Shown here in pieces: positions 17,938 through 27,254 of a stretch of 64,000 bases of DNA. Under the pieces are notes generated by a model, which had not been told where the DNA came from, searched no databases, and was given only the letters and a program-made list of their open reading frames with translations. Numbering within the stretch: the first letter of the stretch is position 1; the number at the start of each line of letters is the position of its first letter. This DNA is from Arsenicicoccus sp. oral taxon 190 (GTDB lineage: Bacteria > Actinomycetota > Actinomycetes > Actinomycetales > Dermatophilaceae), in contig NZ_CP012070.1 of assembly GCF_001189535.1 (NCBI RefSeq), forward strand, positions 3,410,001 through 3,474,000. Direction: 5' to 3'. Both the position numbers and the translations under genes were made by a program.

Positions 17938-20247
17938 ATGCTTCCCTCTCAGTCCCCCCACCGGCGCCGACGCCACCTCCTGGCGACGGGAGCGCTCGCC
18001 GTCGCACTGGGTGCCTCGGCGGCTGCCGGGCCGATGGCCGCGAGCCCGGCGACCGCCGCCGGCAGGCCCGGTCCCGACCGGGCGCAGGCGGCGACCTCCG
18101 ACCTGCGACCCACCGCCCGGCTCGCGCACGCCCCGCTGCCCGCCGCCACGGGACGCCCGCGCACCGTCACGGCCACGCGCACGGGCATGACGTCGAGCAC
18201 GAGCAAGCGCACCTCCTCGACGCAGGGCCGGCTGCAGGCCGCCCCGGTCAAGCCCGCCGCGACCACCGCGTCGGCGGCGTGCGACTCCCTCGGCTTCCAG
18301 ACCAACCAGCTGCGCGACCGCACCTGGCTGCTGTGGGACGGGACCAAGGCCACGGGGACCACGACCGTCACCCGGCTGCGCGAGGGCAGCTCCACCTGGC
18401 AGACCGTGGGCAGCGCGCCCGCGACCGCCGGCGCGGTGCTCGACACCAACCAGAACCCGGCCGGGCCCGCGTCCTACCGCCTGCAGACCACGGTCGGTGG
18501 CGTCGCGACGACCTGCGACATGACCGACGGCAACGGCGGGATCGTGACGGGGCTGTCGATGTTCCCCGACGCCGGCCCGGGGATCCCGGACTTCGCGGTG
18601 GCCACCAACGCCGCGGCGAGCCTGCAGATGCAGAACGACCTGTCCCTCGCGACGCCCGTCAACCCGGCCTCCGCGCCGAGCGACACCGTGACGCCGGCAT
18701 ACTCCGCCGACGGGCAGTGGGTCGCCTTCGGCCGGTACACCTCGAGCACGACCTCCGACCTCGTGGTGCAGCGCGCCGACGGTCGCGGCGCGGCGACCGT
18801 CCTGGCCGCCAGCGCCACCACGGGCCCGATCAACGCCGAGCCGAGCTACTCCCCCGACGGCCGCTACCTCGCCTGGGCCCGCTACCGTCCCGGCGCCACC
18901 ACGGGCTCCCCGCTCGTCCCGGTGGACATCCAGGTCCGCGACCTCTACACCGGAGCGACCCGCACCCTCGCCGCGCGCTACGGCTCCCCCACCTGGACCC
19001 GCGACAGCGCCTCCCTGGTGGCGGTCGACCTGAGCGGGACGGCGGCCGGGCTGGTCCTGGTCAACGCCGCCACCGGCGCCGCGACCCCGCTCAGCGGCAC
19101 CGCGGGCGGCTACGACCCCACGGTGATGACCAACGGCGCGGTCGCCTTCGCCACCCGCAGCGCCGCCGGCGTGGCCAGCCTCATGGTGCGCACCAACGCA
19201 ACGGCCACGGGCACGGTGTCCACGCGCTACACGGGCGCGGCGGGCTCGATCATCGCCAACCCGCGGGCCACCCGGGACCGCAACGCCTTCTACTTCGTCA
19301 TGGACACCGACGGGGACGGCAACCCGGCCAACGGGCCGGAGAACACCGCGGTCTACCGCCTCACCGGCACCACCGCGGAGATCACGAGCATCGGCGCGGT
19401 CGCCGGCGCACCCGCCGCGGTGGCCCGCGGCTTCGACCTGCGCGAGGCGTCCGGCAAGGGCACCTCGGACTTCGACGGGGACGGCTTCAACGACCTGGTC
19501 GGCCGGGACGCCAACGGGGTGCTCTGGCTCTACCCCAACACCCGGACCGACGGGGCGCCGCTGGCCACCCGCCGCCAGATCGGCACCGGCTGGGGCGGCA
19601 TGACCGCTCTGATGACCCCCGGCGACCTCAACGGCGACGGGATCGGCGACCTGCTCGCCCGCGACGGTGCCGGCGACCTGTGGCTCTACCCCGGCGCAGG
19701 GCAGGGCGGCTTCTCCTCCCGCGTCAAGGTCGGCGTGGGCTGGAACGGCTACACGCTCGTCTCGGTCGGCGACTGGGACGGCGACACCCGCGCCGACATC
19801 GTCGCCCGCGACGGCAGCGGCAACCTGTGGCTGTACCAGGGCACCAACCGCATCGACGCCCCCGGCGTGCTGGTCAGCGGGCGCGTCCGGATCGGCGTCG
19901 GCTGGGGCATCTTCAACGTCATCGCCGGCGTGGGCGACGCCAACTACGACAACAAGCCGGACCTGGTGACGCGCCGCACCGACAACGGTCGGCTCATGCA
20001 CTACTGGGGACCCGGCGGGGCCAACCTGCCGTGGAGCGGGACCCTCAGCAACGTCCCGGACTCCTTCGCCGCCTTCCCCCAGATCATCGGGGCGGAGCGC
20101 TACTCGTCCTACGCCACGAGCCTGGTCATGGTGAACTCCGCCGGCAACCTCGTCGACGTGCTCTTCACCGGGGACGGCCAGCTGGTCTACCCCTACAGCC
20201 AGACCCAGATCGCGGTCGGCGCGGCGAGCTTCCGCTGGGCGGGCTGA
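17938..20247 (+). CDS. Large secreted protein with PD40/TolB-like and FG-GAP (VCBS) repeats
   Basis: A 769-residue secreted protein. It starts with RRRRHLLATGALAVALGASA, a signal peptide with an arginine cluster that could use Sec or Tat, ending near ATAAG. The middle (about 250-400) has PD40/TolB-like beta-propeller motifs such as AYSADGQWVAFGR and SYSPDGRYLAWAR. From about residue 500 come four FG-GAP/VCBS-like repeats with calcium-loop motifs DFDGDGFNDLVGRD, DLNGDGIGDLLARD and DWDGDTRADIVARD. Family knowledge suggests a wall-associated or exported calcium-stabilised propeller. No enzyme motif is visible. The ATG follows an AGGAG. It ends at a strong terminator. Confidence 0.85.
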   Translation: MLPSQSPHRRRRHLLATGALAVALGASAAAGPMAASPATAAGRPGPDRAQAATSDLRPTARLAHAPLPAATGRPRTVTATRTGMTSSTSKRTSSTQGRLQAAPVKPAATTASAACDSLGFQTNQLRDRTWLLWDGTKATGTTTVTRLREGSSTWQTVGSAPATAGAVLDTNQNPAGPASYRLQTTVGGVATTCDMTDGNGGIVTGLSMFPDAGPGIPDFAVATNAAASLQMQNDLSLATPVNPASAPSDTVTPAYSADGQWVAFGRYTSSTTSDLVVQRADGRGAATVLAASATTGPINAEPSYSPDGRYLAWARYRPGATTGSPLVPVDIQVRDLYTGATRTLAARYGSPTWTRDSASLVAVDLSGTAAGLVLVNAATGAATPLSGTAGGYDPTVMTNGAVAFATRSAAGVASLMVRTNATATGTVSTRYTGAAGSIIANPRATRDRNAFYFVMDTDGDGNPANGPENTAVYRLTGTTAEITSIGAVAGAPAAVARGFDLREASGKGTSDFDGDGFNDLVGRDANGVLWLYPNTRTDGAPLATRRQIGTGWGGMTALMTPGDLNGDGIGDLLARDGAGDLWLYPGAGQGGFSSRVKVGVGWNGYTLVSVGDWDGDTRADIVARDGSGNLWLYQGTNRIDAPGVLVSGRVRIGVGWGIFNVIAGVGDANYDNKPDLVTRRTDNGRLMHYWGPGGANLPWSGTLSNVPDSFAAFPQIIGAERYSSYATSLVMVNSAGNLVDVLFTGDGQLVYPYSQTQIAVGAASFRWAG

Positions 20248-20257
20248 GCACCGACGT

Positions 20258-20303
20258 GACGCGGTGAGGGGGGCCGGCGCGTGTCGGCCCCCCTCACCGC
20301 GTC
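20258..20303. terminator. Strong bidirectional terminator, 19-bp perfect stem
   Basis: Arms at 20258-20276 and 20285-20303 pair perfectly over 19 bp with an 8-nt loop. The right arm ends two bases before the purE stop. It serves the convergent FG-GAP and purE genes. Confidence 0.85.
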
Positions 20304-20304
20304 C

Positions 20305-20814
20305 TCAGCCGCGGCGCGCGCGCAGCCGCTCCCCCTTGGCGTGGGCCTGGTCGCGCAGGTCGGCCTGGAAGCTCACCATGGCCGCGCGCACCCGCTCCGC
20401 CTCCGGGCCGTCCCCGGCGGCGATGATCCGGGCGGCGAGCAGCCCGGCGTTGCGGGCCCCCCCGATCGACACCGTGGCGACCGGGACCCCCGCCGGCATC
20501 TGCACGATGGACAGCAGCGAGTCCATCCCGTCGAGGTGCTTCAGGGGCACGGGCACGCCGATGACGGGCAGCGGCGTCACGGCCGCGAGCATCCCCGGCA
20601 GGTGCGCCGCACCACCGGCCCCGGCGACGAGGACGCGCAGCCCCCGGGAGGCGGCGGACTCGCCATAGGCGATCATCTCGGTGGGCATCCGGTGGGCCGA
20701 GACCACGTCGGCCTCGTAGGCGATGCCGAACTCCTCGAGAGCCTGCGCCGCGAGCTCCATCACGGGCCAGTCCGAGTCGGAGCCCATCACCAGGCCGACG
20801 ACGGGGTTGGTCAT
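20305..20814 (-). CDS. purE: 5-(carboxyamino)imidazole ribonucleotide mutase
   Basis: A 169-residue class I PurE that moves the carboxyl group of N5-CAIR to C4 in purine synthesis. GLVMGSDSDWPVM at the N-terminus, SAHRMP at about 41-46 (catalytic His) and AGAGGAAHLPGM are the family landmarks. The ATG at 20814 overlaps the purK stop (ATGA), so purK and purE are coupled, as in most actinobacteria. Length is normal. Confidence 0.97.
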   Translation of the reverse strand: MTNPVVGLVMGSDSDWPVMELAAQALEEFGIAYEADVVSAHRMPTEMIAYGESAASRGLRVLVAGAGGAAHLPGMLAAVTPLPVIGVPVPLKHLDGMDSLLSIVQMPAGVPVATVSIGGARNAGLLAARIIAAGDGPEAERVRAAMVSFQADLRDQAHAKGERLRARRG

Positions 20815-22040
20815 GCGGTCACCACTCCTTGCAGGTAGTCGCACGCGTGGCGGGCGCGCTCACGCAGGTCCTCGAGGTCGTCCCCGGAGACGTTGACGTG
20901 CCCGATCTTGCGACCGGGACGCACCTCCTTGCCGTAGAGGTGGAACTTCATCGCGGGGTCGCGGGCCATGAGGTGGCGGTAGGTGCCGTAGAGCTCGGGG
21001 TAGTCGCCGCCGAGGACGTTGCCCATGACGGTCCAGCGCGCGTGGGCGCGGGTGGAGCCGAGCGGCAGGTCCAGCACGGCCCGCAGGTGCTGCTCGAACT
21101 GGCTCGTCACCGACCCGTCGATGGTCCAGTGCCCCGAGTTGTGCGGCCGCATCGCGAGCTCGTTGACGACGTATGCCGCCCGCCCGCCGCTCCCCTCGGC
21201 GCCGTCTCGCGCGGCCTCCAGCTCGAAGAGCTCGACCGCCATCACCCCGGTCACGTCGAGCTCGCCGGCGACCCGCAGCGCCGCCGCGCTGATCTCGGAG
21301 GCGAGGGTGGGGTCGAGATCCGGTGCGGGAGCGAGGACCTCGGTGCAGATGCCGTCGGTCTGGACGGTCTCGACGATCGGCCACACCGCGGCCTGCCCGG
21401 AGCGGGAGCGGGCGACCAGCACGGCCAGCTCCCGGCGGAAGGCCACGGCCTCCTCGGCGAGCAGCCCGTCGGACAGGCCGCCCTCCCCCGCCTCGACCTC
21501 CCGCGTCATCTCGGCCAGCCAGCCCTCGGCGGCGTCGATCCCGTCGACGACCAGGACCCCCTTGCCGTCGTAGCCGCCGCGCGGCGTCTTGAGGACGAGC
21601 GGCCAGCCCACCTCGGCGCCGAACGCCTCGAGGTCCTCGCGGGAGCGCACCTGCGCCCACCGGGGGCAGGGGATGCCGAGCTCCGTGAGCCGCCGGCGCA
21701 TCACCAGCTTGTCCTGGGCGTGGACGAGGGCCTCGGGGGTGGGTTCGACGGTGACACCGGCGGCCTGGACGGCGCGGATGACCTCGGTGGGCACGTGCTC
21801 GTGGTCGAAGGTCACGACGTCGCACCCCCGGGCGAACGCCACGACGTCCTCGACGCGCGTATGGTCCCCGACCGGCGACGACGGCACCACCAGGGCGGCG
21901 GCGGCCTGCGGCGACTCGGCGAGGACCGAGACGGTGACCCCGAGACCCACCGCGGGTGGGGCCGTCATACGGGCCAGCTGTCCGCCGCCGATGATGCCGA
22001 CGACGGGAAATCCACCGGGTGCGGTGCGGGGAGAGCTCAC
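20811..22040 (-). CDS. purK: 5-(carboxyamino)imidazole ribonucleotide synthase
   Basis: A 409-residue ATP-grasp enzyme that carboxylates AIR with bicarbonate and ATP, giving the PurE substrate. It shows VVGIIGGGQLARM near the N-terminus, TFDHEHVP, the ATP-grasp KTPRGGYDGKG and NELAMRPHNSGHWTID. The GTG start at 22040 is supported by a TAGGCT box seven bases upstream and by the lack of any Shine-Dalgarno. It is divergent from a membrane protein gene, with about 50 bp between the starts. Confidence 0.96.
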   Translation of the reverse strand: MSSPRTAPGGFPVVGIIGGGQLARMTAPPAVGLGVTVSVLAESPQAAAALVVPSSPVGDHTRVEDVVAFARGCDVVTFDHEHVPTEVIRAVQAAGVTVEPTPEALVHAQDKLVMRRRLTELGIPCPRWAQVRSREDLEAFGAEVGWPLVLKTPRGGYDGKGVLVVDGIDAAEGWLAEMTREVEAGEGGLSDGLLAEEAVAFRRELAVLVARSRSGQAAVWPIVETVQTDGICTEVLAPAPDLDPTLASEISAAALRVAGELDVTGVMAVELFELEAARDGAEGSGGRAAYVVNELAMRPHNSGHWTIDGSVTSQFEQHLRAVLDLPLGSTRAHARWTVMGNVLGGDYPELYGTYRHLMARDPAMKFHLYGKEVRPGRKIGHVNVSGDDLEDLRERARHACDYLQGVVTA

Positions 22041-22047
22041 GGGGGAC

Positions 22048-22053
22048 AGCCTA
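22048..22053 (-). promoter_or_regulatory. -10 box of the purK leaderless promoter
   Basis: Minus-strand TAGGCT, 7 nt before the GTG at 22040. Confidence 0.5.
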
Positions 22054-22079
22054 CGGCGCACGGCGAGACGGTCGTGCCC

Positions 22080-22085
22080 AACAAT
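22080..22085 (+). promoter_or_regulatory. -10 box of a leaderless promoter
   Basis: AACAAT lies 6 nt before GTG 22092 and favours that start over the in-frame GTG at 22074. Confidence 0.4.
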
Positions 22086-22091
22086 GCCCGG

Positions 22092-23786
22092 GTGACCGTC
22101 CACCCGACCACCCGAGCCGCGCGGCTCCTGTCGACGCTGACCGGTGCGCTCCTGCTCGGGGTGGCGGTCGCGCAGGTCGTGGCACCCGTCCGGGTGCTGC
22201 GCCCGCACCGGGGCTGGCTCGTGGTGGCGACCGTCGTGGTGCTGCTCGCGGCGGTGACGTGGCTGGCCCGGCGGCCGACGGCGAGCGCCCCCGTCCCTGG
22301 CGGCAGCCTGCCGGGCGGGCTGGTGGGCGCGGCGGTGGCGGGCGTCACCTCGTGGGGCCTGCACTACGACACCGGGTGGGACGCGGGGACGCTGCGGTGG
22401 ATGGCTCAGCGGCTGCAGGCGGGCGAGGGGCTAACGCCCGAGCAGGCCACCTACCTCGCGCACTACCCCAACAACCTGCCCGTGCTCGCGGTGCTGCGGA
22501 CGATCGAGGGCGTGCGGGCCCAGGTGCCGATCCCGCCCGAGCTGCCCGTGGCGGCCGTCGCGGCGGTGGCGGCCGGCGTCAGTGTGGCGCTCGTCGGGTC
22601 GCTGACCTGCGGGCGCCCAGGGCTGCTGCGCTCCGCGGCGACGACCCGCAGCGTGCTCGCGCAGGTGGTGTGCGTCCTGCTCGTGGCGGCCTCGCCGTGG
22701 ACGACCGTCCTCTACAGCGACCTGCTCGTGCTGCCGCTGCCGATCCTCGGGGTGTGGCTCATGGTCCGCGCGGCCCGGGCGCCGAGCCGACGGGCCGCCT
22801 GGTGGTGGGTGGCGGCCAGCGTGGTCGTCGGCGTCGGGGCCGCCGTCAAGGCGACCGTGCTGGTGACCGCGCTCGCGGCACCGCTGCTGGTGCGGCGCGG
22901 CCGGCTCGACCTCCAGCGTGGGCGTCGGTGGATCCTGCCCCTCGTGCTGTGCGCGGTGGCCGCCGCCTGCGCGTATGCCGCCACCACGGTCACCGCCACC
23001 CGGGTCGCCACGCACGACGTGGCGCTGGACCGCGACCTGGCGCTGCCGGTCGAGCGCTGGATCTGGCTGGGGCTCACCCCGGTCCATCGCGGGGACGGCA
23101 CGCTCGTGCCGGGCGGCTACACGGCGGCGATCGACCAGCAGATCGGCGACCGCACCACGACGCAGACCCGCGGGCTCGCGCGGGGCGAGATCGCCGCGCG
23201 GGTGCGCGCGCTCGGGCCCGGCGGCCTCGCGCTGTGGACGCTGGACAAGGCCCGCTGGAACCTCGGCGACGGGACGTTCTACGCGTATGGCGAGGGCTGG
23301 GACCGCGACGCGGCGCCCCGCGCCGTGGCTGCGGCACCGGCATGGAGCGGACCGCTGCGGCAGCTGTCGACGCCGGGTGCCCCCGCGGCGGCGGTGCGCG
23401 AGGGCCTGACCCAGGGGCTGTGGCTCGCGACCTTAGCCGCCGCGGGGATCAGCGCGCTGCGGGTGGGTGTGGACGGTGCTGCACGACGACGCGGTCCGGG
23501 GCGCGGCTCGTCGAGGAGCGAGCTCTCGCCGGAGGCGTCCCGCGTGGCGGGCGCCGTGGCAGTCGCCGTGGCAGTCCCGGTGGCCGCCGCCGTGGCCGTC
23601 GTCGTGCTCGGCGCGGTCGCGTTCACCTGCGTGATGGAGACCCGGTCGCGATACCTCTTCGACTTCGCGCCCCTCGTCGTCGTGCTCGCGGCCGGCGGCT
23701 CGGCGGCGCGCCATACGAGGGGTCGGCGCTCGGGGCCGCAGGCGGATCCGTCAGGTACCGTGCACGGGTGCCCACCACCGCGTTGA
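22092..23786 (+). CDS. Polytopic membrane protein, possible GT-C glycosyltransferase
   Basis: A 564-residue protein with about ten membrane helices. A loop after the second or third helix holds YDTGWDAGTLRWMA and YLAHYPNNLPVLAV, which resemble acidic first-loop regions of GT-C/PMT-type enzymes that use polyprenyl-phosphate sugars; this is a tentative family call. The C-terminal part has a helix with ETRSRYLFDFAP, another GT-C-like feature. The last 19 bases overlap the GtrA gene in a different frame. The pairing with GtrA, a known flippase-type partner of such transferases, supports a role in glycan assembly outside the membrane. Confidence 0.6.
   Translation: MTVHPTTRAARLLSTLTGALLLGVAVAQVVAPVRVLRPHRGWLVVATVVVLLAAVTWLARRPTASAPVPGGSLPGGLVGAAVAGVTSWGLHYDTGWDAGTLRWMAQRLQAGEGLTPEQATYLAHYPNNLPVLAVLRTIEGVRAQVPIPPELPVAAVAAVAAGVSVALVGSLTCGRPGLLRSAATTRSVLAQVVCVLLVAASPWTTVLYSDLLVLPLPILGVWLMVRAARAPSRRAAWWWVAASVVVGVGAAVKATVLVTALAAPLLVRRGRLDLQRGRRWILPLVLCAVAAACAYAATTVTATRVATHDVALDRDLALPVERWIWLGLTPVHRGDGTLVPGGYTAAIDQQIGDRTTTQTRGLARGEIAARVRALGPGGLALWTLDKARWNLGDGTFYAYGEGWDRDAAPRAVAAAPAWSGPLRQLSTPGAPAAAVREGLTQGLWLATLAAAGISALRVGVDGAARRRGPGRGSSRSELSPEASRVAGAVAVAVAVPVAAAVAVVVLGAVAFTCVMETRSRYLFDFAPLVVVLAAGGSAARHTRGRRSGPQADPSGTVHGCPPPR
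23756..23761 (+). promoter_or_regulatory. -10 box inside the preceding gene
   Basis: TACCGT is 6 nt before the GTG at 23768 and lies within the coding end of the membrane protein. It may give the GtrA gene its own leaderless message. Confidence 0.35.
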
Positions 23787-24292
23787 GCGCCCGAGCCCAG
23801 CACCTCGTCGACGCCCTGTGGCGGGAGGTCGCGAGGTTCGGCGTGGTCGGTCTCGCCGCCTTCGTGGTGGACGTCGGGATCTCCAACTGGCTGTGGGGCA
23901 CCGCCTCGCACCCGGGGCCGATGCACGACAGCGCGACCAAGGCCAAGTGCCTGTCGGTCGCCGTCGCGACGGTGGTGGCCTACCTCGGCAACCGCTGCTG
24001 GACCTACCGGCACCGCCAACGCCCTGCGGTGGCGCACGAGTTCGCGTTGTTCGTCCTCTTCAACGTCGTGGGCATGGCGATCGCTGCGGCGTGCCTCGTC
24101 GTCAACGACTACGTGCTGGAGCTGCGCAACGCGCTGGCCCGCAACATCGCGGGCAACGGGGTCGGGCTGGTGCTGGGGACGGCCTTCCGGTTCTGGGCCT
24201 ACCGCACCTTCGTCTTCACCCACGACCGGGGCGGCGACCCGGAGCTGGCGGCGGACCTGCCGCAGGCGCAGGAGCCGTCGCGGTCGCACTGA
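23768..24292 (+). CDS. GtrA family membrane protein
   Basis: A 174-residue protein with four membrane helices. The VARFGVVGLAAFVVDVGISN start, AYLGNRCWTYR after helix two and the final FRFWAYRTFVF are GtrA landmarks. GtrA proteins are thought to flip or present polyprenyl-phosphate sugars to outside-acting transferases. In M. tuberculosis the homologue Rv3277 is also next to purK. The start overlaps the previous gene by 19 bases in another frame. It ends before hairpins that separate it from the convergent enoyl-CoA hydratase. Confidence 0.9.
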   Translation: MPTTALSARAQHLVDALWREVARFGVVGLAAFVVDVGISNWLWGTASHPGPMHDSATKAKCLSVAVATVVAYLGNRCWTYRHRQRPAVAHEFALFVLFNVVGMAIAAACLVVNDYVLELRNALARNIAGNGVGLVLGTAFRFWAYRTFVFTHDRGGDPELAADLPQAQEPSRSH

Positions 24293-24350
24293 CCGCGGCC
24301 CCGACGGACCGGGGCGAGGTCGTGGCGACCTCGACGGCGGCGTGACCCGG

Positions 24351-24397
24351 GATCGGGGAACCCCGCGTGCAACTGGCGCCACCACGGTTCCCCGATC
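24351..24397. terminator. Bidirectional hairpin terminator
   Basis: A 12-bp perfect stem (GATCGGGGAACC and its complement) encloses 23 nt that pair partly. A second small hairpin, 7-bp stem CGAGGTC, lies at 24315-24333. Both sit between the convergent GtrA and enoyl-CoA hydratase genes. Confidence 0.7.
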
Positions 24398-24424
24398 ATC
24401 GGCAGCAGCCGCGCGACCTCCCGG

Positions 24425-25228
24425 TCAGACGCCGGGCCAGCGGGGCGCCCGCTTCTCGGCGAAGGCCGCCACCCCTTCGCGCCGGTCGCCGCTGAAGGCC
24501 GTCGCCCGCCAGCAGCCGTCCTCGATCTCCAGCCCCGCCGCCAGGTCGACGTCGAAGCCGAGCCGCATCGCCTTCTTGGCGTTGCGGACCCCCACCGGCG
24601 AGTGGGTGGCCATCGAGGCCGCCAGCCCCAGCGCGCGCTCGCGGGCGCTGCCGGCCGGCACGACCTCGTCCACGGCGCCCAGCGCGAGCGCCTCGGCGGC
24701 CGTCATCTTGGCCGCACCGAAGATGATCCGCGCGGCCCGGGACCACCCGACGCGCCGCGTCAGCAGCTGGGTGCCGCCGCCGCCGGGGATCACGCCGACC
24801 GACACCTCCGGCAGCCCGACGGTCGCCACCTCGCCGCACACGACGAGGTCGCACGACAGCGCGATCTCGAAGCCGCCCCCCAGCGCGAAGCCGTCGACGG
24901 CGGCGATCGTGGGGACGGGGAGCGCCAGCACCCCGCCGTACGCCGCTCGCGCGACGGGTCGCTGCGCCATCAGGTCGGCGTCGGTGAAGCCGTTACGCTC
25001 CTTGAGGTCCGCCCCGACGCAGAAGGCCTTGGGGTGGGTCGAGGTCACCACGACCGCCCTCACCGCGCCGGACTCGGCCAGCGCCGCGAGCGTCGCGGTG
25101 GCGGCGCCGAGGTCGCGCGCGAGGGCGGTGGACACGGCGTTCATGGCCTCGGGGCGGTCCAGGGCGAGCTCGGCGACGTGCTCCTCCTCGCCGTGGCGGG
25201 TGATGGTCACGTGCTCATAGACGCTCAT
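24425..25228 (-). CDS. Enoyl-CoA hydratase/isomerase family protein
   Basis: A 267-residue crotonase-fold enzyme. Oxyanion-hole segments are FCVGADLKER at about 70-79 and AAVDGFALGGGFEIALSCD at about 107-125; both catalytic-position glutamates are roughly where expected (LPEVSVG and LGGGFE). It likely hydrates 2-enoyl-CoA in fatty-acid or branched-chain degradation. The ATG at 25228 overlaps the cyclase stop (ATGA), making it the third gene of a birA-cyclase-hydratase operon. Confidence 0.9.
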   Translation of the reverse strand: MSVYEHVTITRHGEEEHVAELALDRPEAMNAVSTALARDLGAATATLAALAESGAVRAVVVTSTHPKAFCVGADLKERNGFTDADLMAQRPVARAAYGGVLALPVPTIAAVDGFALGGGFEIALSCDLVVCGEVATVGLPEVSVGVIPGGGGTQLLTRRVGWSRAARIIFGAAKMTAAEALALGAVDEVVPAGSARERALGLAASMATHSPVGVRNAKKAMRLGFDVDLAAGLEIEDGCWRATAFSGDRREGVAAFAEKRAPRWPGV

Positions 25229-26424
25229 GGGTCCTCCTGCGTGCTGGGCATGGCTCGGTCGTGGTCGAGGGGTTCCAGGTCGTCGAGCGACGCCTGCACC
25301 ACCGCCCGCTGCAGCAGCGAGGGGGTGACGACACCCACGCCGCGCAGGGTGCGGGTGCGCTGGCGGACGGTGGCCAGGTCGGGCACGTCCGCCACCAGGC
25401 GGGCGAGCTGCTCGTCCACCAGCACCTTGCCCGACGGGGCGACGGCGGTGAGCCGGGCGGCGCGGTTGACGGTGGTCCCGAAGACGTCACCCAGCCGCGA
25501 CACGACGTGCCCGTGCGCCAGCCCGACCCGCACCGGCGGCAGCAGGTCGTCGTAGCGGATGGCGTCGGCGAGGTCGAGGGCGATGCGCGCGGCCGCGGCG
25601 GGGTCCTTGGCGACGTAGAGCACCTCGTCGCCCACGGTCTTGATGACGCGCCCGCCATGGCTGGTGATCACGTCGGAGCACAGCGCCTCGAACCGCTGCA
25701 CCACGTGGGCCAGCTCGCGCTCGGAGAGCCGCCGCACGAGCGAGGTGAAGGACACCAGGTCGGCGAAGCCGACGCACCGCCGCAGCCCCTGGTCGCTCAC
25801 CGAGGGGTCGGCGTCAGCGACCATGCGGGCGGTGGCGGCGGCCAGGTGCCGGCGCCAGGCGTAGACGAGCAGCGGCTCGAGCTCCTCGGCGAGGGCGGCG
25901 ACCTTCTCGGCGGTGGCGAGCGCGGTGGCCTCGTCTGGCTCGGCCCGCGTGGAGTCGTGGCCCTCGTCGGCGACGGCCGAGCGCTGCAGGTGCACGTCAC
26001 CCTGGGCCCATGGCGACAACGACTCGGCGAGCACCGAGCACTGCCACACGGACAGCCGGTCGGCGGTCCGGGCGAAGGCCCGCGTCAGCGCCAGCGCGGT
26101 CTCCTCGTCGAGGTCGCCCCGGCGCACCAGGGTGGCGACGGACCGCAGCGCGGTCAGGTCGCCGTGGGAGAAGACCGCGGCGCCGTCCTCGTTGGCGGGG
26201 AATCCCAGTGCGTGCCAGAACCTCTCGGCCGTCCGCAGAGAGACCCCCACGGTGCGGGAGACGTCGCGGCGGTCGAGGTCGAGGGCGCCGCCGAGGATCT
26301 CGCGCTGGGCAGCCTCGACCCGCGGGTCGAGGCGCGCGTTGGCCTGCGACAGGGACGTCGGCCGGTCGGTGGGCTCGCTCATGCGCTCCTCCCCGGTCAC
26401 GTCGTCGCTGTCGGTCCCCGCCAT
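25225..26424 (-). CDS. Class III adenylate/guanylate cyclase with N-terminal regulatory region
   Basis: A 399-residue soluble cyclase. The catalytic domain begins near 212: metal-binding Asp 222 (VGFADLVSFTSLV) and Asp 266 (IKTVGDEVLY) are present, and the late DVFGTTVNRAARL carries the Asn and Arg of the transition-state site. The N-terminal ~200 residues contain a helix-turn-helix-like VSLRTAERFWHALG stretch and many helices, as in mycobacterial Rv2212, reported to be pH-modulated. ATG at 26424 follows GAGG, seven bases after the birA stop. cAMP made here could inform the lipid genes around it, which is inference. Confidence 0.87.
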   Translation of the reverse strand: MAGTDSDDVTGEERMSEPTDRPTSLSQANARLDPRVEAAQREILGGALDLDRRDVSRTVGVSLRTAERFWHALGFPANEDGAAVFSHGDLTALRSVATLVRRGDLDEETALALTRAFARTADRLSVWQCSVLAESLSPWAQGDVHLQRSAVADEGHDSTRAEPDEATALATAEKVAALAEELEPLLVYAWRRHLAAATARMVADADPSVSDQGLRRCVGFADLVSFTSLVRRLSERELAHVVQRFEALCSDVITSHGGRVIKTVGDEVLYVAKDPAAAARIALDLADAIRYDDLLPPVRVGLAHGHVVSRLGDVFGTTVNRAARLTAVAPSGKVLVDEQLARLVADVPDLATVRQRTRTLRGVGVVTPSLLQRAVVQASLDDLEPLDHDRAMPSTQEDP

Positions 26425-26430
26425 GATGCC

Positions 26431-27231
26431 TCAGCCCGTGAGGGTCGCGTGCACCACGTCCCCTGCCGCGTGGGTCAGCTCGCGCCCGAGGGTCCGTATG
26501 ACGATCCGGCCGGCGTCGTCCACCCGCACCGCCTCGCCGGACTGCACCGCGCCCGTGGGCAGCGTGATCGCCACGCGCCGGCCCAGCGTCGTGCAGGCCT
26601 GTCGGTAGTCCTCGACCAGCGTCGGCATCCGTGACGGCGACGCCCACTGGGAGTGCCGGTGCGCCAGGGCCTGCAGCACCGCCAGGACGACCTCCTCGCG
26701 CCCCACGTCGATCCCGCACAGCGCCAGCGACGTCGCCGTCTCGACCGGCAGCTCGGCCCGGCCCTGGTGCACGTTGATGCCCATGCCGAGCACCGCGAGG
26801 CTGGAGGCCGGGGCCAGCTCGCACAGGACCCCGCAGACCTTGCGGTCGGCGTCGGTGCGCACCAGCACGTCGTTGGGCCACTTCAGCACGACGTCACCCG
26901 CCCGCCCGGGCCCGGCCAGCGCGGTCAGCGCGTCCCGCACCGCGAGCCCGGTGAGCAGCGGCAGCCAGCCCACGTCGGCGGTGCGGGCGGGGGGCACGGG
27001 CACCGTCGCGGAGAGGGCCACCGCCATACCGGCCGGGGTCTGCCAGGAGCGGGCGAGCCGGCCGCGGCCCGCCACCTGGTGGTCGGTCGTGAGCACGTGC
27101 CAGGGGCGCGGGTCGGCGAGGAGCTCGGCGTTGGTGCTGCCCACGGCGTCGCGGACCTCGACCGACGCCCAGGGGGACATGGCGTCCGTCACAACGCTGG
27201 TCAGACGGCTTGGTCGCAGAGCGGAGGTCAC
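26431..27231 (-). CDS. birA: Biotin-[acetyl-CoA-carboxylase] ligase
   Basis: A 266-residue biotin protein ligase of the monofunctional type without a DNA-binding domain. GRGRLARSWQTP (biotinyl-AMP loop) is at about 55-66 and KWPNDVLV at about 116-123; CGVLCEL and GMGINV follow. It attaches biotin to the carrier Lys of AccA3, also encoded in this window. The GTG start is 23 bp from the divergent accD5 start, so the two genes share control sequence. In M. tuberculosis birA also faces accD5. Confidence 0.94.
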   Translation of the reverse strand: MTSALRPSRLTSVVTDAMSPWASVEVRDAVGSTNAELLADPRPWHVLTTDHQVAGRGRLARSWQTPAGMAVALSATVPVPPARTADVGWLPLLTGLAVRDALTALAGPGRAGDVVLKWPNDVLVRTDADRKVCGVLCELAPASSLAVLGMGINVHQGRAELPVETATSLALCGIDVGREEVVLAVLQALAHRHSQWASPSRMPTLVEDYRQACTTLGRRVAITLPTGAVQSGEAVRVDDAGRIVIRTLGRELTHAAGDVVHATLTG

Positions 27232-27242
27232 GCGCCCAAGGC

Positions 27243-27248
27243 TATGGT
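27243..27248 (+). promoter_or_regulatory. -10 box of the accD5-like leaderless promoter
   Basis: TATGGT sits 6 nt before the ATG at 27255 in the 23-bp gap to birA. Confidence 0.55.
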
Positions 27249-27254
27249 GTCGCC